DNA from: Acanthochlamys bracteata
Lineage: Eukaryota > Streptophyta > Magnoliopsida > Pandanales > Velloziaceae
DNA: 64,000 bases
Assembly: GCA_019914995.1 (NCBI GenBank)
Contig: CM034126.1
Location: 2,113,001 to 2,177,000 of the forward strand
Direction: 5' to 3'
A model generated the notes under the pieces. That model did no database searches and was not told where the DNA came from. It worked only from the letters and a program-made list of their open reading frames with translations. Positions 49,487 to 64,000 of this stretch are shown in pieces; the first letter of the stretch is position 1; every line of letters starts with the position of its first letter. The translations under genes were made by a program, and so were the position numbers.

Positions 49487-50096
49487 CCTTACCTTTGTAA
49501 ATAACTAGACAAGTTCTTATATAGTTATGTAATGGAGCAATTTTGAACATAGGAGTACTTAAGGCCCAATGAAATTTTAGGCTAATCTGTATATAGCCAA
49601 ACCCATTAATAGGCATAGTTACAATGGGCCTCAGTGGTTTTTGCTGGGTCTGTTTGTCGCTACCCAGCAACCCCACCTTCAATGTTTGACGCAAATCCCA
49701 CTACCAACCCGAGCAACTTGATGTTTGCAAATAAAATCTAATTAAATATAATTAGCATTATCAGATTCTTTGAGGTATTGACATTGCTCGTAACAATTCA
49801 CCCACCATAAAGATCAAGTGCAAATCGCGAAATAAATAATTTTATGGGCTCGGTAACGCGAAATTTTCTTTCTTTTTTCTTTTCTTTTCTTATTCTTTTC
49901 TTACTTTTCAGTTTCCAACTAATAACAATATCAAATTGGACCAATGTACAATTCAACCTAACGAAGCCCCAGAAAATCCGTAGAAATTGGTTAGATATTT
50001 CATGTCAATCTCAACCTTTCCCAGCTGATGAGCGAAAAAAATTGTTGTTGCTTTGGTTGTCACTACTTGGTTTAGAGGAATATTGAAGTATCGGAG
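49487..50096. other. Upstream region of the RING ligase gene
   Basis: Contains CT-rich tracts (49860-49910), a typical feature of plant leaders, directly ahead of the start codon at 50097. The open frame at 49844-50086 is low-complexity and not a gene by itself. Confidence 0.45.
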
Positions 50097-53000
50097 ATGA
50101 ATCTTCTGGTTGGGTCGGCGCTGGCGACGGCGGCGAGCGTCGCTGGGCTGCAGTGGTGGGTGTTCTCGTTGATCGATGGGATCAAGGCCGATGGATTGAT
50201 CGCAGATGATAATAGGGGCGGTGTTGGCATTATTAACTCGGAGAATTTTGGTCGTGTGCTTGAATGGGTTCTTGCGTCTCGTGTCACAATCGCCTTACTC
50301 ATCAATCTAGCTGTGAATGTTTATCTTTTAATTGTTCTATGCCTCAAGGTCGGTTGGATTATTCCGTTGATTTTTTGTATGATTACAAATTGGAAGTTGG
50401 AAATGTTGAAATTATGATTTCAGGATGCACTCTGTACTTCGCAGGATGCATTGGTTTAAGCTCTTTGCTAGCATGAAACCTAAATTGCATTGTTAGACTA
50501 CGAGAACAAATTTTGCTTGCTAGAAAAAAAAAAGTAGAGCCTTGACTACATTTTAGACTATGTGATGAAGGGAACGAACTTTGAACAATGCATTCCGCAG
50601 AAGACATTTGAGTTTAAAACGCTAGCAAAGTATGGCTTATACCAAACTCATAATTAGTTGCTAGAAAGTTTTCGTGAAAGTCTTCGATAATCTTTATTCC
50701 ACGCAGAATGCTAGATAGCCTAAGCAATTAAGCATAGTGTAGGATATGTCTTTGAAGCCGCACCCCGTTCCATCGACATGATATAGTGCAGAAAGAGTTA
50801 ACAAAAGCAAATCATTCTGTAAATGTGGTGTCAATTAAAACTGTGGTCTACATTTATTTTCATGTCTTTATATTTATGTTCTGCTTGTAGTCACACCTTG
50901 TACATATTGGTTTTCTGCTCCATTTGTCCTGAATAGTCCATGATGGAAAGTAGGGGCAAGGGGAACATTCTACTACTTCTTAGACAGCCCTTCTTTCTCT
51001 CGTAACTCGCATGGTCAACTTCTTTGTCGTAATATGTTTTACGCACTAATGAAGATCTTTGCTAATTTTCCTGTTCAACTATGACATAGTCTGTCTATGC
51101 AGACGATTGAGTCAATTTTATGTATAAGGTAGGGAGCTTCAATGTTTGATATGTTTTACTTTGTTTGTCTCTCCTGCAATTTAGAAGAAAGTCAACTTGA
51201 AATATCTCAAGACTTGGACCTAAGTTCTCTGTCCGTAATAAACATGAGAACAGACATCCTTATAACCTTTGAGAAAAATAGAAACAGGCCTAGTGCAGAC
51301 GAACTACGGACTTATATTCAAGTATGCTTAAGTATTTATCATAGACTGTAGTTTAACTTTCTTGTGGAATCATATTAGTTTGATTTTGTTTTTTGTTATT
51401 TTTTATTACTCCTTAGGTTTGTGTACGTTTGTTTGCAGACACTGTTCTTTGAGCAGCTGTATCCATCTGAGACTCGGAAGTTGCTGGAACGACTAATCAA
51501 TTATGTTATATACAGGGTGATTGCTGAACCTGTGCTACTTCCTTGGCTTCTTGAACTTCTTTAGGCATTATGAATCGTAAATTTTGATGCAATTGAGAGA
51601 TCTTGATTTGCAGAACACAGTTATACCAGATGCTAGGGAAGCACCATAATGTCATTTAGAAAACCCGTTGCATTTGACATACATTAGTTTATGCGGAAGA
51701 ACTTTGTATCCTCTGGTTTTGACGTAGGACCAAAACATGCTTGTCCATATTAGTTGCCACATAAATTTACAAACTTTAACCACATCCCTGCAGTCTTCTC
51801 AAATTGACACATGTTGCTTATTCTAGCAGAATTTGGGTCTTGCAACTTCTTAGGTGTTGTAAATTTTATTTATGAAAATGATTTTGGATAGGGTATGTTT
51901 CTTCTATTGGTCGTCCCTCCATCTGGGTATCAGACAGCTATGTGGTTGACTTGGCTTACAGTGCTATGCACCTTAAAGGTATCATTTGCTGCATCCTTTT
52001 GTAATCTGCAAGTTTCTCAGTATTACTCCATTCTCATGCATGTGCAACTTCTCGTCTTTGGCCTGCAGATATTTCAATCACTAGCAAAAGACCGGCTTGA
52101 GCGTTTGAATGCATCTCCTTCCACAACTCCATCAAAATATCTTCTTGTTTTTACTTCCTTATTGTTGGTTTTGTCAGCTGATCTTTTATGGTAATATTTC
52201 TTGTTTCCTATATTACATACCTTCTCTTTGTTCATCATTGATGAGTCACTTCAAGGACAAAACAAACTTCTTTATGTAGTCCTTTCATCTCATCTACAAG
52301 AAAATGTGTCTGTATTGTTGTTATGCCTGGAAGGATTAGAAGTTCGAAGTGTAAGCTATTATTTAAGGATGCAGACATTCTTGCTTACCATCTTGTACAT
52401 TCTGTTTCAAAATCACATTTGCCCTGCATCATTTTTAGTGCATCTATGCTTCACCTTCTCCACGAAGTAACTTAAACGTTACAATGCTTTTGATACTTCC
52501 ATGACTTGATGAAGATTTTGCCATTAACTTACAACAATCCACTTCTTATCATTGCCTTATTCCATTTTTAAGTGGTTCTTTTCATAGAAACTAATTTGCT
52601 TTCCACAATTTAGGATGAAGCTATGCAGGACCAGGAACAATTCTTTTGGTCCTGATTTGCATTTGTTGCTGTTTTTTGAGCCTCTCAGTATTGCCCTTGA
52701 GACACTTCAGGTAACATTACCCTCAATTCCATTGACTGCCACTGTAAGTGATACTGTTACTTGACTGCAAGATAGTTGTCAGATTTAGTTGTTCCAACTT
52801 CCAAGCAGTTACCTACGTACTTGATTTTGTTACTGACAACCATGCATGCTCTCTAAGATAGACATAATATAACGATTTCTGCTCTGCAAATTTTGCATTC
52901 ATAATTTAAGATGGAATTTCTTGAATTTTCGAAGTTGACTAAATCAAGTTCAACTTTACATTTCAAGCCCGATTTCGGAAATGGAAGTGAAGTATTAGGA

Positions 53001-56000
53001 ATGCAGTATTGTATGTTGTGTTCATGCTGTTGCACGTGTGTAATGTAGTCATTGATGGTTGCCTGAATGAGCATATTTAATTGCAACTTTTGAGACATAG
53101 TAACATACAAAATTAGCTCTCCGTCTTTTGTATGTTTCTCAAATTAATCAGATTAGTTAAATATGAAACCTGATATAACCTATATGTTGTTACATGACTA
53201 TGGATTCTTGTCTTTTCATGCTGGTGTATATACAATAAAATGTAAGGTTGCTTGAAGGTCAAATAAACTTTCTGTGGTTCTTGCAAGCTTCTTATAGGTT
53301 TTGCTCTTACCAGTGTAGAGCTGTTGTAGTAGATTTCTGCCAACACCTATGTCCTAGTCTTCTGTAGATAGAATCTAGAAATGATAATGCAACGGAGAGG
53401 GCTATGTGCTATTGCTTTCTGCCAAATTTTAGTGTATCAAACATGTATTGGTTATTTCTATATTTATTTTCTTTATTGCTTTAAAATGCAGGCGATCATT
53501 ATCCATGGATTTCAGTTATTTGAGATCTGGCAACGTCATTCAGTTGAAAATGGTATTGATATGTTCGGCTTCCAGGCTTTTAACAAAACAGCAGCTGGTA
53601 TGCAACTTCTCCATTACTTTATTGACCATCTATGTCAAAAGCTATATATTCCTCTTTTACAGGTTACTTGTTTTTAGGAGTCTCTTAATGCAAAACTTGT
53701 ATTTACCAATTTTGATGACAAAGGCCTAGCAAGCACTTCACCACTCACTTACACCTTACAAAGAATGTCAGCTCTTGAGCAGTTTTACTTATACATGTTT
53801 CTAATAGAGGAGTTTTACTTCTCGTTTAGCAAGAACTCACTTGCTTTGCTTCTTGGCAATTTGGCATAAGCATGGACTTTGTATATGGTTGTGCTGAGTA
53901 TTCTCTCTTTGCTGTGATGAACTAAACTATGATGTGATTCTAATTCCAATGATGAATCAAATTGTACTTGATTATGGGTTTTTTGAGAATTGACCGTCCT
54001 CTTTGCTCTTCTTCCTTGATTCTTTCATCTCATGTGGAGCACTTTTCTTGACCTTGCTCTTGCCAAAATTTATTATTCTGAGTTACAAAACTGCAGTTGC
54101 AAGGTCTCTATCAGAGTTGAAGGGAGTTGTCATTCGAAATTGCTGCTTCTTCCTGGACATTGTGACTTTGTTGACCACACTTGGTCATTATTTGACCATC
54201 TGGTGGCTTCATGGCATGGCTTTTCATTTTGTGGATGTACTCCTTTTTACAAATTTACGAGTAACTATTCTAACTCATTCTTCTTATTGCAAGGATTATC
54301 AAGTTAATCACTCAGACTACTAGATCAGAATTTTGTTTGAAATTTTGTAGACTCTTGGTGGTGCTATTTTGAAACGGATCAGAGGATACATAAAATTGAG
54401 GAAGGCTTTGACTTCCCTTAATGGGGCACTTCCTGATGCTACATATGAAGATCTATGCTCATATGATGACGAATGTGCAATCTGTAGAGTAAGTTTATCA
54501 TGATGTAGTTTCAGAATCTAGATTGGTTTTAATTAGAAAAGTTTAATCAAGCTTCTAGTTCTCAGGGGCCAATGGCTAAGGCGAAAAAGCTATCTTGCAA
54601 TCACCTCTTCCATCTTGCCTGCCTAAGATCTTGGTATGAGATGGGTTCCTGTCCTGCTTCTCTTTGTTGCACTACATGCAAATTTCATTTTTGTTTGGTC
54701 TCTAGCATGAAGTTTAGTAGCAATTTGGTTCTTCATGTTGCACCATGTGACCAAGTTGAACCCTTGGATCCAATTTGTGTTGATGTGGTTCCTCAAGCTG
54801 GTTCTTTGGTTAATGAAGTCACGTGCAATCTGGTTCTTTTGATAACCAACTTTCCAAGAATATGTTAAAGATATCTGTTTGAGGCCATTAGTTCCTAAAC
54901 AGAAAAGACTCTATTAGTATGATGACTTCTGCAGACCATCTGTAGTGAGACAAGTAGGTATCTTCTTCATATGGTACTTAAGGCAAGCTCAATAAGCATA
55001 ATCCAGGGACTAAAGGGTGTGCTTTTGAACGTTCAAGGACCAGGTATGTATCTAATAAAAAATTAGTGACCAGTAAGGACGCTAATATTTTAGAATTGGT
55101 TGTGGATGCTTGGTGTCCTGAAACATCTATTGGAGGTTGAAAATAAAAAGAATTTACTGCTTCTGTTTTCTTAAAGGAAAAAATTGGGTCTTCGAGTTCA
55201 TAGTTTCACCAAATTTTTGGCATGCTGAATCAATCCTGGCAGTTGGCTTAAAAAAAAGAATGAGATTCGACCTTTATAAGGTTCTTAGTATACTTTGCGA
55301 TTATTTTTCTCCTTTTTCCCTATTCAGTAGCATCAATGCTTGTGTAGTTCTTAACAACTGTTATTATCATTATATGGTGTCAGGTTGGATCAGGGCTTGA
55401 TGGAGGTAAATTCTTGTCCTACATGTAGAAGGCCTCTCTTTCCCCAGAGCCGTCAAGAATCAACAGATTCGGTTGCTGGTGAAGCATCAAGTAATGAACA
55501 AGCTTCTCAACAAAATAATTTGAGGCAGGAAACATTACCTGGAGATCCGGGAGCTTTTCCAGGCCACCAACAGAATCTATTTGATTCAGCTTGGAGGTTG
55601 GGTTTACTGTCATATTTGTGCTTATTTATTTATGTTTTTCTTTTCCTTTGCATTGTACAAGATAAATTATGACCTTCTCTGCCTACTTTACACCAAACTT
55701 GACTATAACTAATGCTTTGCTTTCAAGTTATTTAGGATTTCTATGTGATGCAAGATTATTGCATTGTCTAACTAATAATGTGCTCTGATCTCTTCAGGTT
55801 TACATTTTCAAAGTTATCCTTGTCTTACTGCTGCATTAAGTTATTGTGTTTGCAGCTACTTGTGGTAATGATATGCTAAAAGACTATCACTTTGATCTGC
55901 ATCGATTGGACGTGCGTAATATAGGATCGATGGCACTTTTTACCTGATGAAATGCTATAATTCTGGTTGGCTCTACATTCCAATGACTCTGAAAATTGAT

Positions 56001-56913
56001 AATGTCCATACTCATTCTGACGAATTGGTTAGATAATTCTACTTTCATTTTTGACTTTGTTCAATACAACTCTATAAGTTGAAAATTAGGTTAACGTGCA
56101 CAATCATTCAATCTTGCATATCCGATGATCTCATGCAATATCGACATACTGGTTTCTTTTCTTATGTTCATGCCTGATTGTTTGGATATTCAAATTGAGT
56201 CTTTTCTTTTTCATGGTTGGAGCTTTAAATTATTGTTAACAGGTTGTCTGTCATATGCCCTACATTTGATATAGGCGCTAGGAGTATGTTATGCTATGAC
56301 AAAGAGCATGCATATTTGTTTTGACTCGAACTGTATGTGTAATAAGGGATGCCAGCATTTCTGTGAGCTCTTATGTCAGTTACCATTTTGTCTTACCTCA
56401 TTACACTCTGACAGGGGTGGTGGAGGTCTTGATTCTGTATTTATGCCTCCTTGGTCTAACCAAGGAGCAACTGATGCAGCCAGTACGTCAGACTCAACAA
56501 GATCAGCCAGTCTGAGTGGAGTCCAGATGATGATTAGGCAGCTAGCATCTGCTAGTGAAAATTATTCTCGTCTCTCCCTTGAGGACTCTCCTTGGAATTT
56601 GTGGCCTTCTTCTCGGGCTTCTGATATAGCCTCTTCCTCCATCAGATCTATAAGAAATGAAGGTTCACTAAGATTTAGAAATCCTCCTTCCTCCAATGGA
56701 GATATGCCCACAATGGTGGATAGAGTAAGGGAGGTTTTACCTCATATTCCAAATGAATTAATTGTTCAGGTAATACTCTAATTTAGATGGGTTATTGTCA
56801 ACTATAATTCCCTTGTTATAAAGTTTTAAGTTTTAGTAATTTCATGCCTACAGGATTTACAAAGAACCAATAATATCAACATCACTGTGAATAATCTTCT
56901 ACAACTTCAATGA
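50097..56913 (+). CDS. RIN2: RIN2/RIN3-type membrane RING-CUE E3 ubiquitin ligase
   Basis: Twelve exons: 50097-50348, 51439-51516, 51892-51978, 52069-52190, 52614-52710, 53492-53597, 54097-54260, 54351-54488, 54566-54633, 55384-55596, 56415-56769, 56854-56913. They sum to 1740 bases and give 579 residues, close to the family's usual length (about 578). The protein is the plant relative of AMFR/gp78. Arabidopsis RIN2 and RIN3 are plasma-membrane ubiquitin ligases that bind RPM1/RPS2 and promote the hypersensitive response. Seen: an N-terminal multi-span membrane region (VASTA-like start, LFFEQLYPSETRKLLERL, WLTVLCTLK, ETLQAIIIHGFQLFEIW, FLDIVTLLTTLGHYLTIWW); the RING domain CAIC...CNHLFHLACLRSW...CPTCRRPL, complete with its Cys/His ligands but split over three exons; a Ser/Gly-rich linker; and the C-terminal CUE domain (MVDRVREVLPHIPNELIVQDL) ending NNLLQLQ. 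All splice borders are GT-AG. Confidence 0.94.
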
Positions 56914-58704
56914 CACAAAGCAAAAGAGTACATATTCCATACTGCCACAGCCATCCGCAATTGGTGTATGACACTGAAGTGGCCTACGAAGTGAGTTGGT
57001 CGGAAGCAGGCGAAGGTTGATGAAGCTGCCGTAACAAGGACCTTTGGTTCTTGTTGTATACCTATTTAGTGTCAACTCTGTAAATATGTATATGTATAGA
57101 TTATAGAAGGTTATTAATCAAAGAAGTGAAAGAACTGCTCGTTTTGTGAATTCTTATCCATTGAAATCTTAAGCTCATACATTGGATAATTTAGTTTTCA
57201 ACTTTCAAGATCGCTGTATAAGAGAAAAAGAGCATATTTGGTTTTATTGACTTCGATTTGGAAACACTGGTATTATTCTCACTCTTTCACGTTACTTGAA
57301 ACGTCTAGATCCTAGTTCAGAAACACTCAGTATTTGAGCATACGAAAGATGTACGCAAGGTTGTTTGGAATTGCTTATGGAAATTTTTGGTTAAAAAATT
57401 TTTTTAATAGAATTTTTTATAAATAAATAATATATATAAAGGGTAGAAGCATATTGTTTTTTAGGAGCATATTCGTGTTCTATCGATATAAAGCTCTAAA
57501 TGTGAATTTTATCGTTAGATATGAAAAACTATAGTTAAAAATATGTTGACTAAATTTCAGTTCAATTTGATCGCGACTCAACTTTCATCTATCTTTTTGA
57601 TTAACATAACAAAAATAAGACAATATATATTTTCTGAATTTGTTCAATTTTTTCAAATTAATCAGAAGTTGGATGAAGATTGAATTATGGTCCGATTGAA
57701 TTGAAATTTGATTAACATATTCTTAACTTATAGTTTTTTATATCTATCGATAGAGATCATATTTAAAACTTTGAACCGGTAAAACCGAACCGATGTGTGT
57801 CGATGTACTCTTACAAAATAATGTGCTTCTATCTTTAACCATATATTATAAAAAAAAATTTGAAATAAAATATTACAAAAGTTTTTAAAATACTCATAAG
57901 CAATGCCAATCAATATAGGCTTTTTAAATTTATCTTCCTAATTGATGCATTTTGTGCGCGCACATACTAGATAGAAGATAAAGAACTAGCAGAATTTCGA
58001 AATATTTGAAATTACTATTAAAAAAATTAATGAAAGATATTTTAAAAATTTTAAAAAAAATTTATTTTTATTTAATACAATAAAAATAAATAATTTTTTT
58101 AAAAAGATTTTATATTTTATAAATATTATAAAAATTTATTAAAAAATATAAAAATAAAAATTAGAACGGAAAAAAAATGAAAAGTTTCAATCAAACAGTA
58201 AAAAATCCTTGAACTAGTGAAACTGAACTGTAGGGGTATTGACACGTGCGCGGTACAAACTATCTACAGTAGGTATACATCTATCACGCATCGACTCGGG
58301 CTCACTCCAAAACCAACTCCAATTCCGAACTACCAACTCAACAGGGAATCAAACTACATAACGCAAGAGCAAGTAATCCGAAGCCTTCTTCCTCTTTCTT
58401 TCCTTGATTAACTATAAATATTTCTTCTTCTTTTTTCTTTTTTGGAGAAAACTTATAATAGTTAAGAAGTTTTATTTGTATATTAGCGTTCCTTCTCTTC
58501 TTGGGTCTTCTCATCGATCGTCAAATCTTTCACGTCTCTGTTTCTGTTCCTTTCATTGCGTACGCTTTCTTCTTTTTTTTTATCTCTATATATTTATTAT
58601 TGTTTATCCTTTCTCTTTGTCTTCTTGTTTCTGTTCTCTCTTGTTTTGGATAAGAGCTTTTGCGTTTGGGTGAAACAGTTGTTGGAGAAATTGTTGCAGC
58701 GGAG
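56914..58704. other. Intergenic region between RIN2-type gene and ATG8
   Basis: The start is the ligase 3' UTR. 57370-58200 is A/T-rich with long poly-T and poly-A blocks. 58230-58704 is CT/T-rich and is the likely ATG8 promoter end and leader; an intron within the leader is possible but not resolved. Confidence 0.45.
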
Positions 58705-60699
<1,995 letters not shown>

Positions 60700-61744
60700 A
60701 CTGGCTTTTTAGTCTCCAGTCATTGCCATCTGAGTAGATTATTGTTAGCATTGCTGGCTTCCTCTGGAAGCCCCTATATTTGATAAAAATGTACAGGTTT
60801 TTTCTGTTTACAAATGCTACCTATAAATACATGAATGCTTTAACAGCAATCCATTGAAGCTTCCCGTTTGTTTGAAATGTTGGTTGCCTTCTTTTCGAGT
60901 TTCTGTCAACAGAGACCTTTGTTGTTTTGACATTTTCTGAGATGTCCTGATTGAGCATGAGTAGTTTAAAGCTAACCATGGCACTGTCTAAGGACAACAA
61001 AGCAAATTCCCTGTTAACGTCCTTCGAAATCAAGTTAGCAGGTTTCTGAAGAACTAGTTCTTAATGTAACTAGCCACTTGCTGTCGCTCTTTTTATTCTT
61101 TCATTTCGTTCCTGGACTTTTTTTTTGAGTAACTGTATAATATTAAAGAAAAATGTCAAATGAACTTTTCCATCAAAAGAAGATCGATTGACGTTCTACA
61201 GGAGACAAGTTTTAATTACGTAATGAAATGAATGTTTGTTGTTGAGTACCCCACGCCTGCATTCGTCTTTGTTTTCTTGCCTTGATTACAAGAAGCAAGC
61301 TAGCAAAGTACTAAATTTGCGGGAAAGAGTTTCCGTGCATGCTGTACGCTTGCTTTCACTGTTCTTCTCTCCCTCCCGGGTAGATAAAACCATTAATCCC
61401 AAGAATTAATAATCTCAACAAACTCAAGAAATCAAACGAATCCCGGCATACAGCAACAGCAACGAGCAAGCATCCTTGCCGGAGCTTCGGGACGAGAGCT
61501 CTAGATAGCAAAGCTTGTGTGGGCTCCACCAAGCATGATTACATATATATTTGCCTCCGGGGAGACAACGCAGCGTGCGCTGCGGGCCAGGGTGCTCCCT
61601 CCATGCATTGCCCCACCATTATTCAACCTGTGGATTTACATGCTGTAACGCGTAAGCCCTATAATGAATCCCACGTGTACTGGAATAACAAATCAAAACT
61701 TATACTAATAGTGGGCATATATATTACTTAAAAGAGTTAATAAA
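60700..61744. other. ATG8 3' UTR and intergenic DNA
   Basis: The 3' UTR probably covers the first few hundred bases. 61340-61680 is locally GC-rich and ends close to the retrotransposon border. The open frame at 61519-61731 lacks family resemblance. No gene is called. Confidence 0.45.
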
Positions 61745-61955
61745 TGTATTAAAAGTTAGTAATAATTATAAATTTTATTTTATTTTAATGTCTCAGTTAA
61801 TGTAAGGTTTAATTATAATGTCTATATAAGAAGGCTTGTAGTATGTTGTTTTGCATTAAGTGAAGAAAAATTTTCCAAAAAAAAATTCTCCTCCAAAGAA
61901 AGCTTCAAATATTTTTAGTCATAAAAATTCTAAGTTCGTAAACTTAGAACCAACA
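61745..61955 (+). repeat. Probable 5' LTR of the copia element
   Basis: A short LTR of about 211 bp is inferred: it begins TGTATTAAAAGTTAG and ends CCAACA, just two bases before the primer site. It contains a TATA-type promoter (CTATATAAG near 61823). The left border is a guess from the TG start; the partner LTR is outside the window. Confidence 0.5.
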
Positions 61956-61957
61956 AG

Positions 61958-61970
61958 TGGTACCAGAGCC
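61958..61970 (+). promoter_or_regulatory. Primer-binding site (initiator Met tRNA)
   Basis: TGGTACCAGAGCC differs by one base from the standard plant copia site TGGTATCAGAGCC, complementary to the 3' end of initiator tRNA-Met. Confidence 0.8.
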
Positions 61971-61989
61971 AAGTCGATCCAAATTTCTT

Positions 61990-62970
61990 ATGGCTTCCAC
62001 CAATAATCTTGTTAATTCTTAAGTTCCAAAGTTATTGAAAGATAACTATGACAGTTGGTCAATTCAAATGAGAGCTTTATTTGGTTCTCAATATTTGTGG
62101 GAGCTTGTTAGTGATGGGTTTACGAAATCCACACCGGAAGAAAAAGCCGTCTACATAAATGAAGAGAAGAAGATTTTTAGAGAGCAAAGAACGAAAGATA
62201 GTAAGGCTCGTTTTCTATTCTATCAAGGGTTAGACGAGTCTACCTTCGAGAGAGTTGCCGAAGCAACTACATGCAAGGAAGCATGAGAAATTCTTGCTAC
62301 TATCTACAAGGGAGTCGAAAGGGTGCAGCGAATTCGTTTCCAAATTTTGAGGGGCGAGTTTGAAGCCGCTCAAATGAAAGATGAAGAAAAGATCTTCGAT
62401 TATTATTCACGATTAATTTTAATTGTGAATAAAATGAGAAAAAATAAAGAAGATATTGAAGACATCCAAATGATAGAGAAGTTGCTCCGATCACTCACAT
62501 CAAAATCCGAGCATGTGGTGGCGGCAATTGAAGAGTCAAAAAATTTGCAGGAGATTTCAATCGAGAAGCTCGTAGGATCTCTTCAAGTACATGAACAACA
62601 GATATTAAAGAAGACTAGTTCTACATTTGTGGAACAATCGTTGGAGTCGAAATTGACTCTAAATGATCAAGGATTAAATAATAGAGGCCGTAGTCGTGGT
62701 CAAGGTAGGGGACGTGGTTCACAATAACAAATCGCTCAAAATCAAGCAGAAGTTTCAAACTTTAGAGGTCGCGGACGAAACTATCAAGGAAGATCCACAT
62801 CTGGCCGTGGAAATAATAAAAATGTCCAATGTTACAACTGTCAAAAATTTGAACATTATGCCTCGGAGTGCTGGTACAAAAATAAAAATCTTACCAATCT
62901 TGCCAAAGTAACAAATGATGTGGGTAATACCTCTACTCTTTCTTCTTACTAATGATGATTCAAGTGTTCA
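61990..62970 (+). pseudogene. Copia gag remnant (DUF4219/UBN2 and CCHC zinc knuckle)
   Basis: The frame starts with ATG at 61990 (MASTNNLVNS) and is broken by in-frame stops at 62020-62022 (TAA), 62284-62286 (TGA) and 62725-62727 (TAA). On either side of each stop the reading is still gag-like: LKDNYDSWSIQMRALFGSQ (DUF4219), then VQRIRFQILRGEFEAAQM and ILIVNKMRKN (UBN2 gag). After an Arg/Gly-rich stretch comes the zinc knuckle C-x2-C-x4-H-x4-C (CYNCQKFEHYASEC), in which the usual Gly before His is Glu. Each stop fits a single base change from CAA or TGG. The product would be the retrotransposon capsid and RNA-binding protein. Confidence 0.85.
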
Positions 62971-64000
62971 CAATGATGTACGGTACTTGGATTCGGGTAC
63001 TAGTAATCACATGTGTGGAAAGAAAAAACTTTTTATGAAACTCATAGAAGGTATTCATGGAAGCGTGAGCTTGGGAGATTCTTCAAAAACTCCCGATTGA
63101 AGGCAAAGGAAAGATCAAAATCTACTAAAAAGATGGTAAGTCCGAGTATATTTCCGATGTTTATTATATTCCTAACATGAAAAGTAATATTCTTAGCATC
63201 GGCCAATTATTCGGAAAGGGATATAAAGTTTATATGGAAAACAACCATCTTTGGTTGAAAAATTCAAATGGAGGCCTTATAGCTTGTGTTAAGATGACAA
63301 GCAACCGTATGTTTCATTTGCATCTAAACACGAGAGTTGACAAATGTTTTCAAGAACTCGTGCACAATGAGTCATGGAGATGGCATCTTCGTTTCGGCCA
63401 TTTGAACTTTAATGGTTTGAAGTTATTATCTACCACTGGTATGGTTCGAGGCCTACCGACAATTGAATCACAAAATTATATATGCGAAGGATGTGTAATT
63501 GGCAAGCAACTACGACTTCCTTTTCCTAATGGAAAATCATGGAAAGCAGAGGCACCATTGCAACTTGTTCATACTGATATCTATCGGCCGTTTGACCCAG
63601 TCTCCTTGGGAGGTAACAAATATTTTATTACCTTCGTTGATGACTTCAGTAGAAAGTTGTGAGTATATTTTTTTAAAGAAAAATCTGCTATCTTTATCAC
63701 TTTCAAGCATTTTAGAGCTCTTGTTGAAGCGGAGAGTGGCCACAAAATAAAAATTCTTTAATTTGACAGAGGTGGTGAGTACACCTCAAATATATTTCAA
63801 GAATATTGCAGAAAATAAGGTATAAAAAGGCAGTTGACTACTGCCTACACACCATAGCAAAATGGCATCGTAGAAAGAATAGAACCATCCTCAACATGAC
63901 AAGAACCATGCTAAAAAAAAAGGGATTGCCGAAGCAATTCTGGGCAAAAGCCGTGGTATGCTCAGTTTATTTGCTTAATCGATGCCCCACAAAGATGGTG
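62915..64000 (+). pseudogene. Copia pol remnant: protease, GAG-pre-integrase, integrase (partial)
   Basis: The protease active-site region YLDSGTSNHMCG appears in a different frame from gag, so a frameshift lies between about 62900 and 62980. A further frameshift follows near 63098 (TGA), after which the frame starting at 63177 reads MKSNILSIGQLF and WHLRFGHLNFNGL (GAG-pre-integrase and the integrase zinc-binding His/Cys pair with CEGCVIGKQ). The integrase core begins at HTDIY with the first catalytic Asp, then FVDDFSR. From 63660 on there are several stops (for example TGA at 63660-63662, TAA near 63760 and 63818), and the window ends within the integrase. Confidence 0.85.

Larger units (their letters stand above)
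61745..64000 (+). mobile_element. Decayed Ty1/copia LTR retrotransposon, cut by window end
   Basis: The order LTR, primer site, gag, protease and integrase is seen, the Ty1/copia order (protease-integrase before reverse transcriptase). The reverse transcriptase, RNase H and 3' LTR would lie beyond 64000. Several nonsense changes and frameshifts show it cannot make its own proteins. It inserted about 1 kb downstream of ATG8 in the same orientation. Confidence 0.9.

Noticed and set aside
62915..63100. A separate small gene beginning with ATG at 62915
   Set aside because: It is the protease part of the copia polyprotein in a shifted frame, as shown by DSGTSNHMCG.

Overview
The window is nuclear DNA of a flowering plant, most likely a eudicot and possibly woody. 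Genes are split by AT/T-rich introns with GT-AG borders. Gene spacing is several kb. The protein families are plant-specific or plant-typed (GRAS/HAM with a miR171 site, PEX11B, a RIN2/RIN3-type RING E3). The intergenic DNA is very AT-rich and carries LTR and inverted-repeat elements. The species cannot be named from the sequence alone.

Layout. 1-9319 (+): the last 14 coding exons (1048 codons) of the ribosome-assembly GTPase BMS1; its 5' end lies before the window. 11110-11397 (+): a small signal-peptide/membrane protein. 11727-12306: a TRIM-like mini-retrotransposon on the minus strand. 12645-13331 (-): intronless PEX11B. 16259-19089 (-): a six-exon gene for a basic/acidic protein ending in two centrin-like EF-hands. 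24604-26474 (+): a two-exon glycerol-3-phosphate/sugar-phosphate antiporter of the SLC37/OPA class. 34370-36829 (+): intronless HAM-type GRAS regulator with a perfect-looking miR171 site and two leader uORFs. 43240-45877: a non-autonomous terminal-inverted-repeat element. 50097-56913 (+): 12-exon RIN2/RIN3-type membrane RING/CUE ubiquitin ligase. 58705-60699 (+): five-exon ATG8. 61745-64000 (+): a decayed Ty1/copia retrotransposon running off the window end.

The exon chains given for BMS1, RIN2, ATG8, the antiporter and the EF-hand gene were rebuilt by hand from splice sites. Each keeps one open frame through all junctions, and the totals divide by three. The genes do not form a functional cluster; they are ordinary plant neighbours (ribosome assembly, peroxisome division, transport, meristem control, protein turnover, autophagy).

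The most notable signals are: a U12-type AT-AC intron in BMS1; the overlapping stop/start uORF pair before HAM; the two-LTR miniature element at 11.7-12.3 kb; several short inverted-repeat elements; a possible secreted-peptide gene near 47.1 kb; and a small cysteine-rich reading frame near 41.1 kb. I found no convincing previously unknown multi-gene system.
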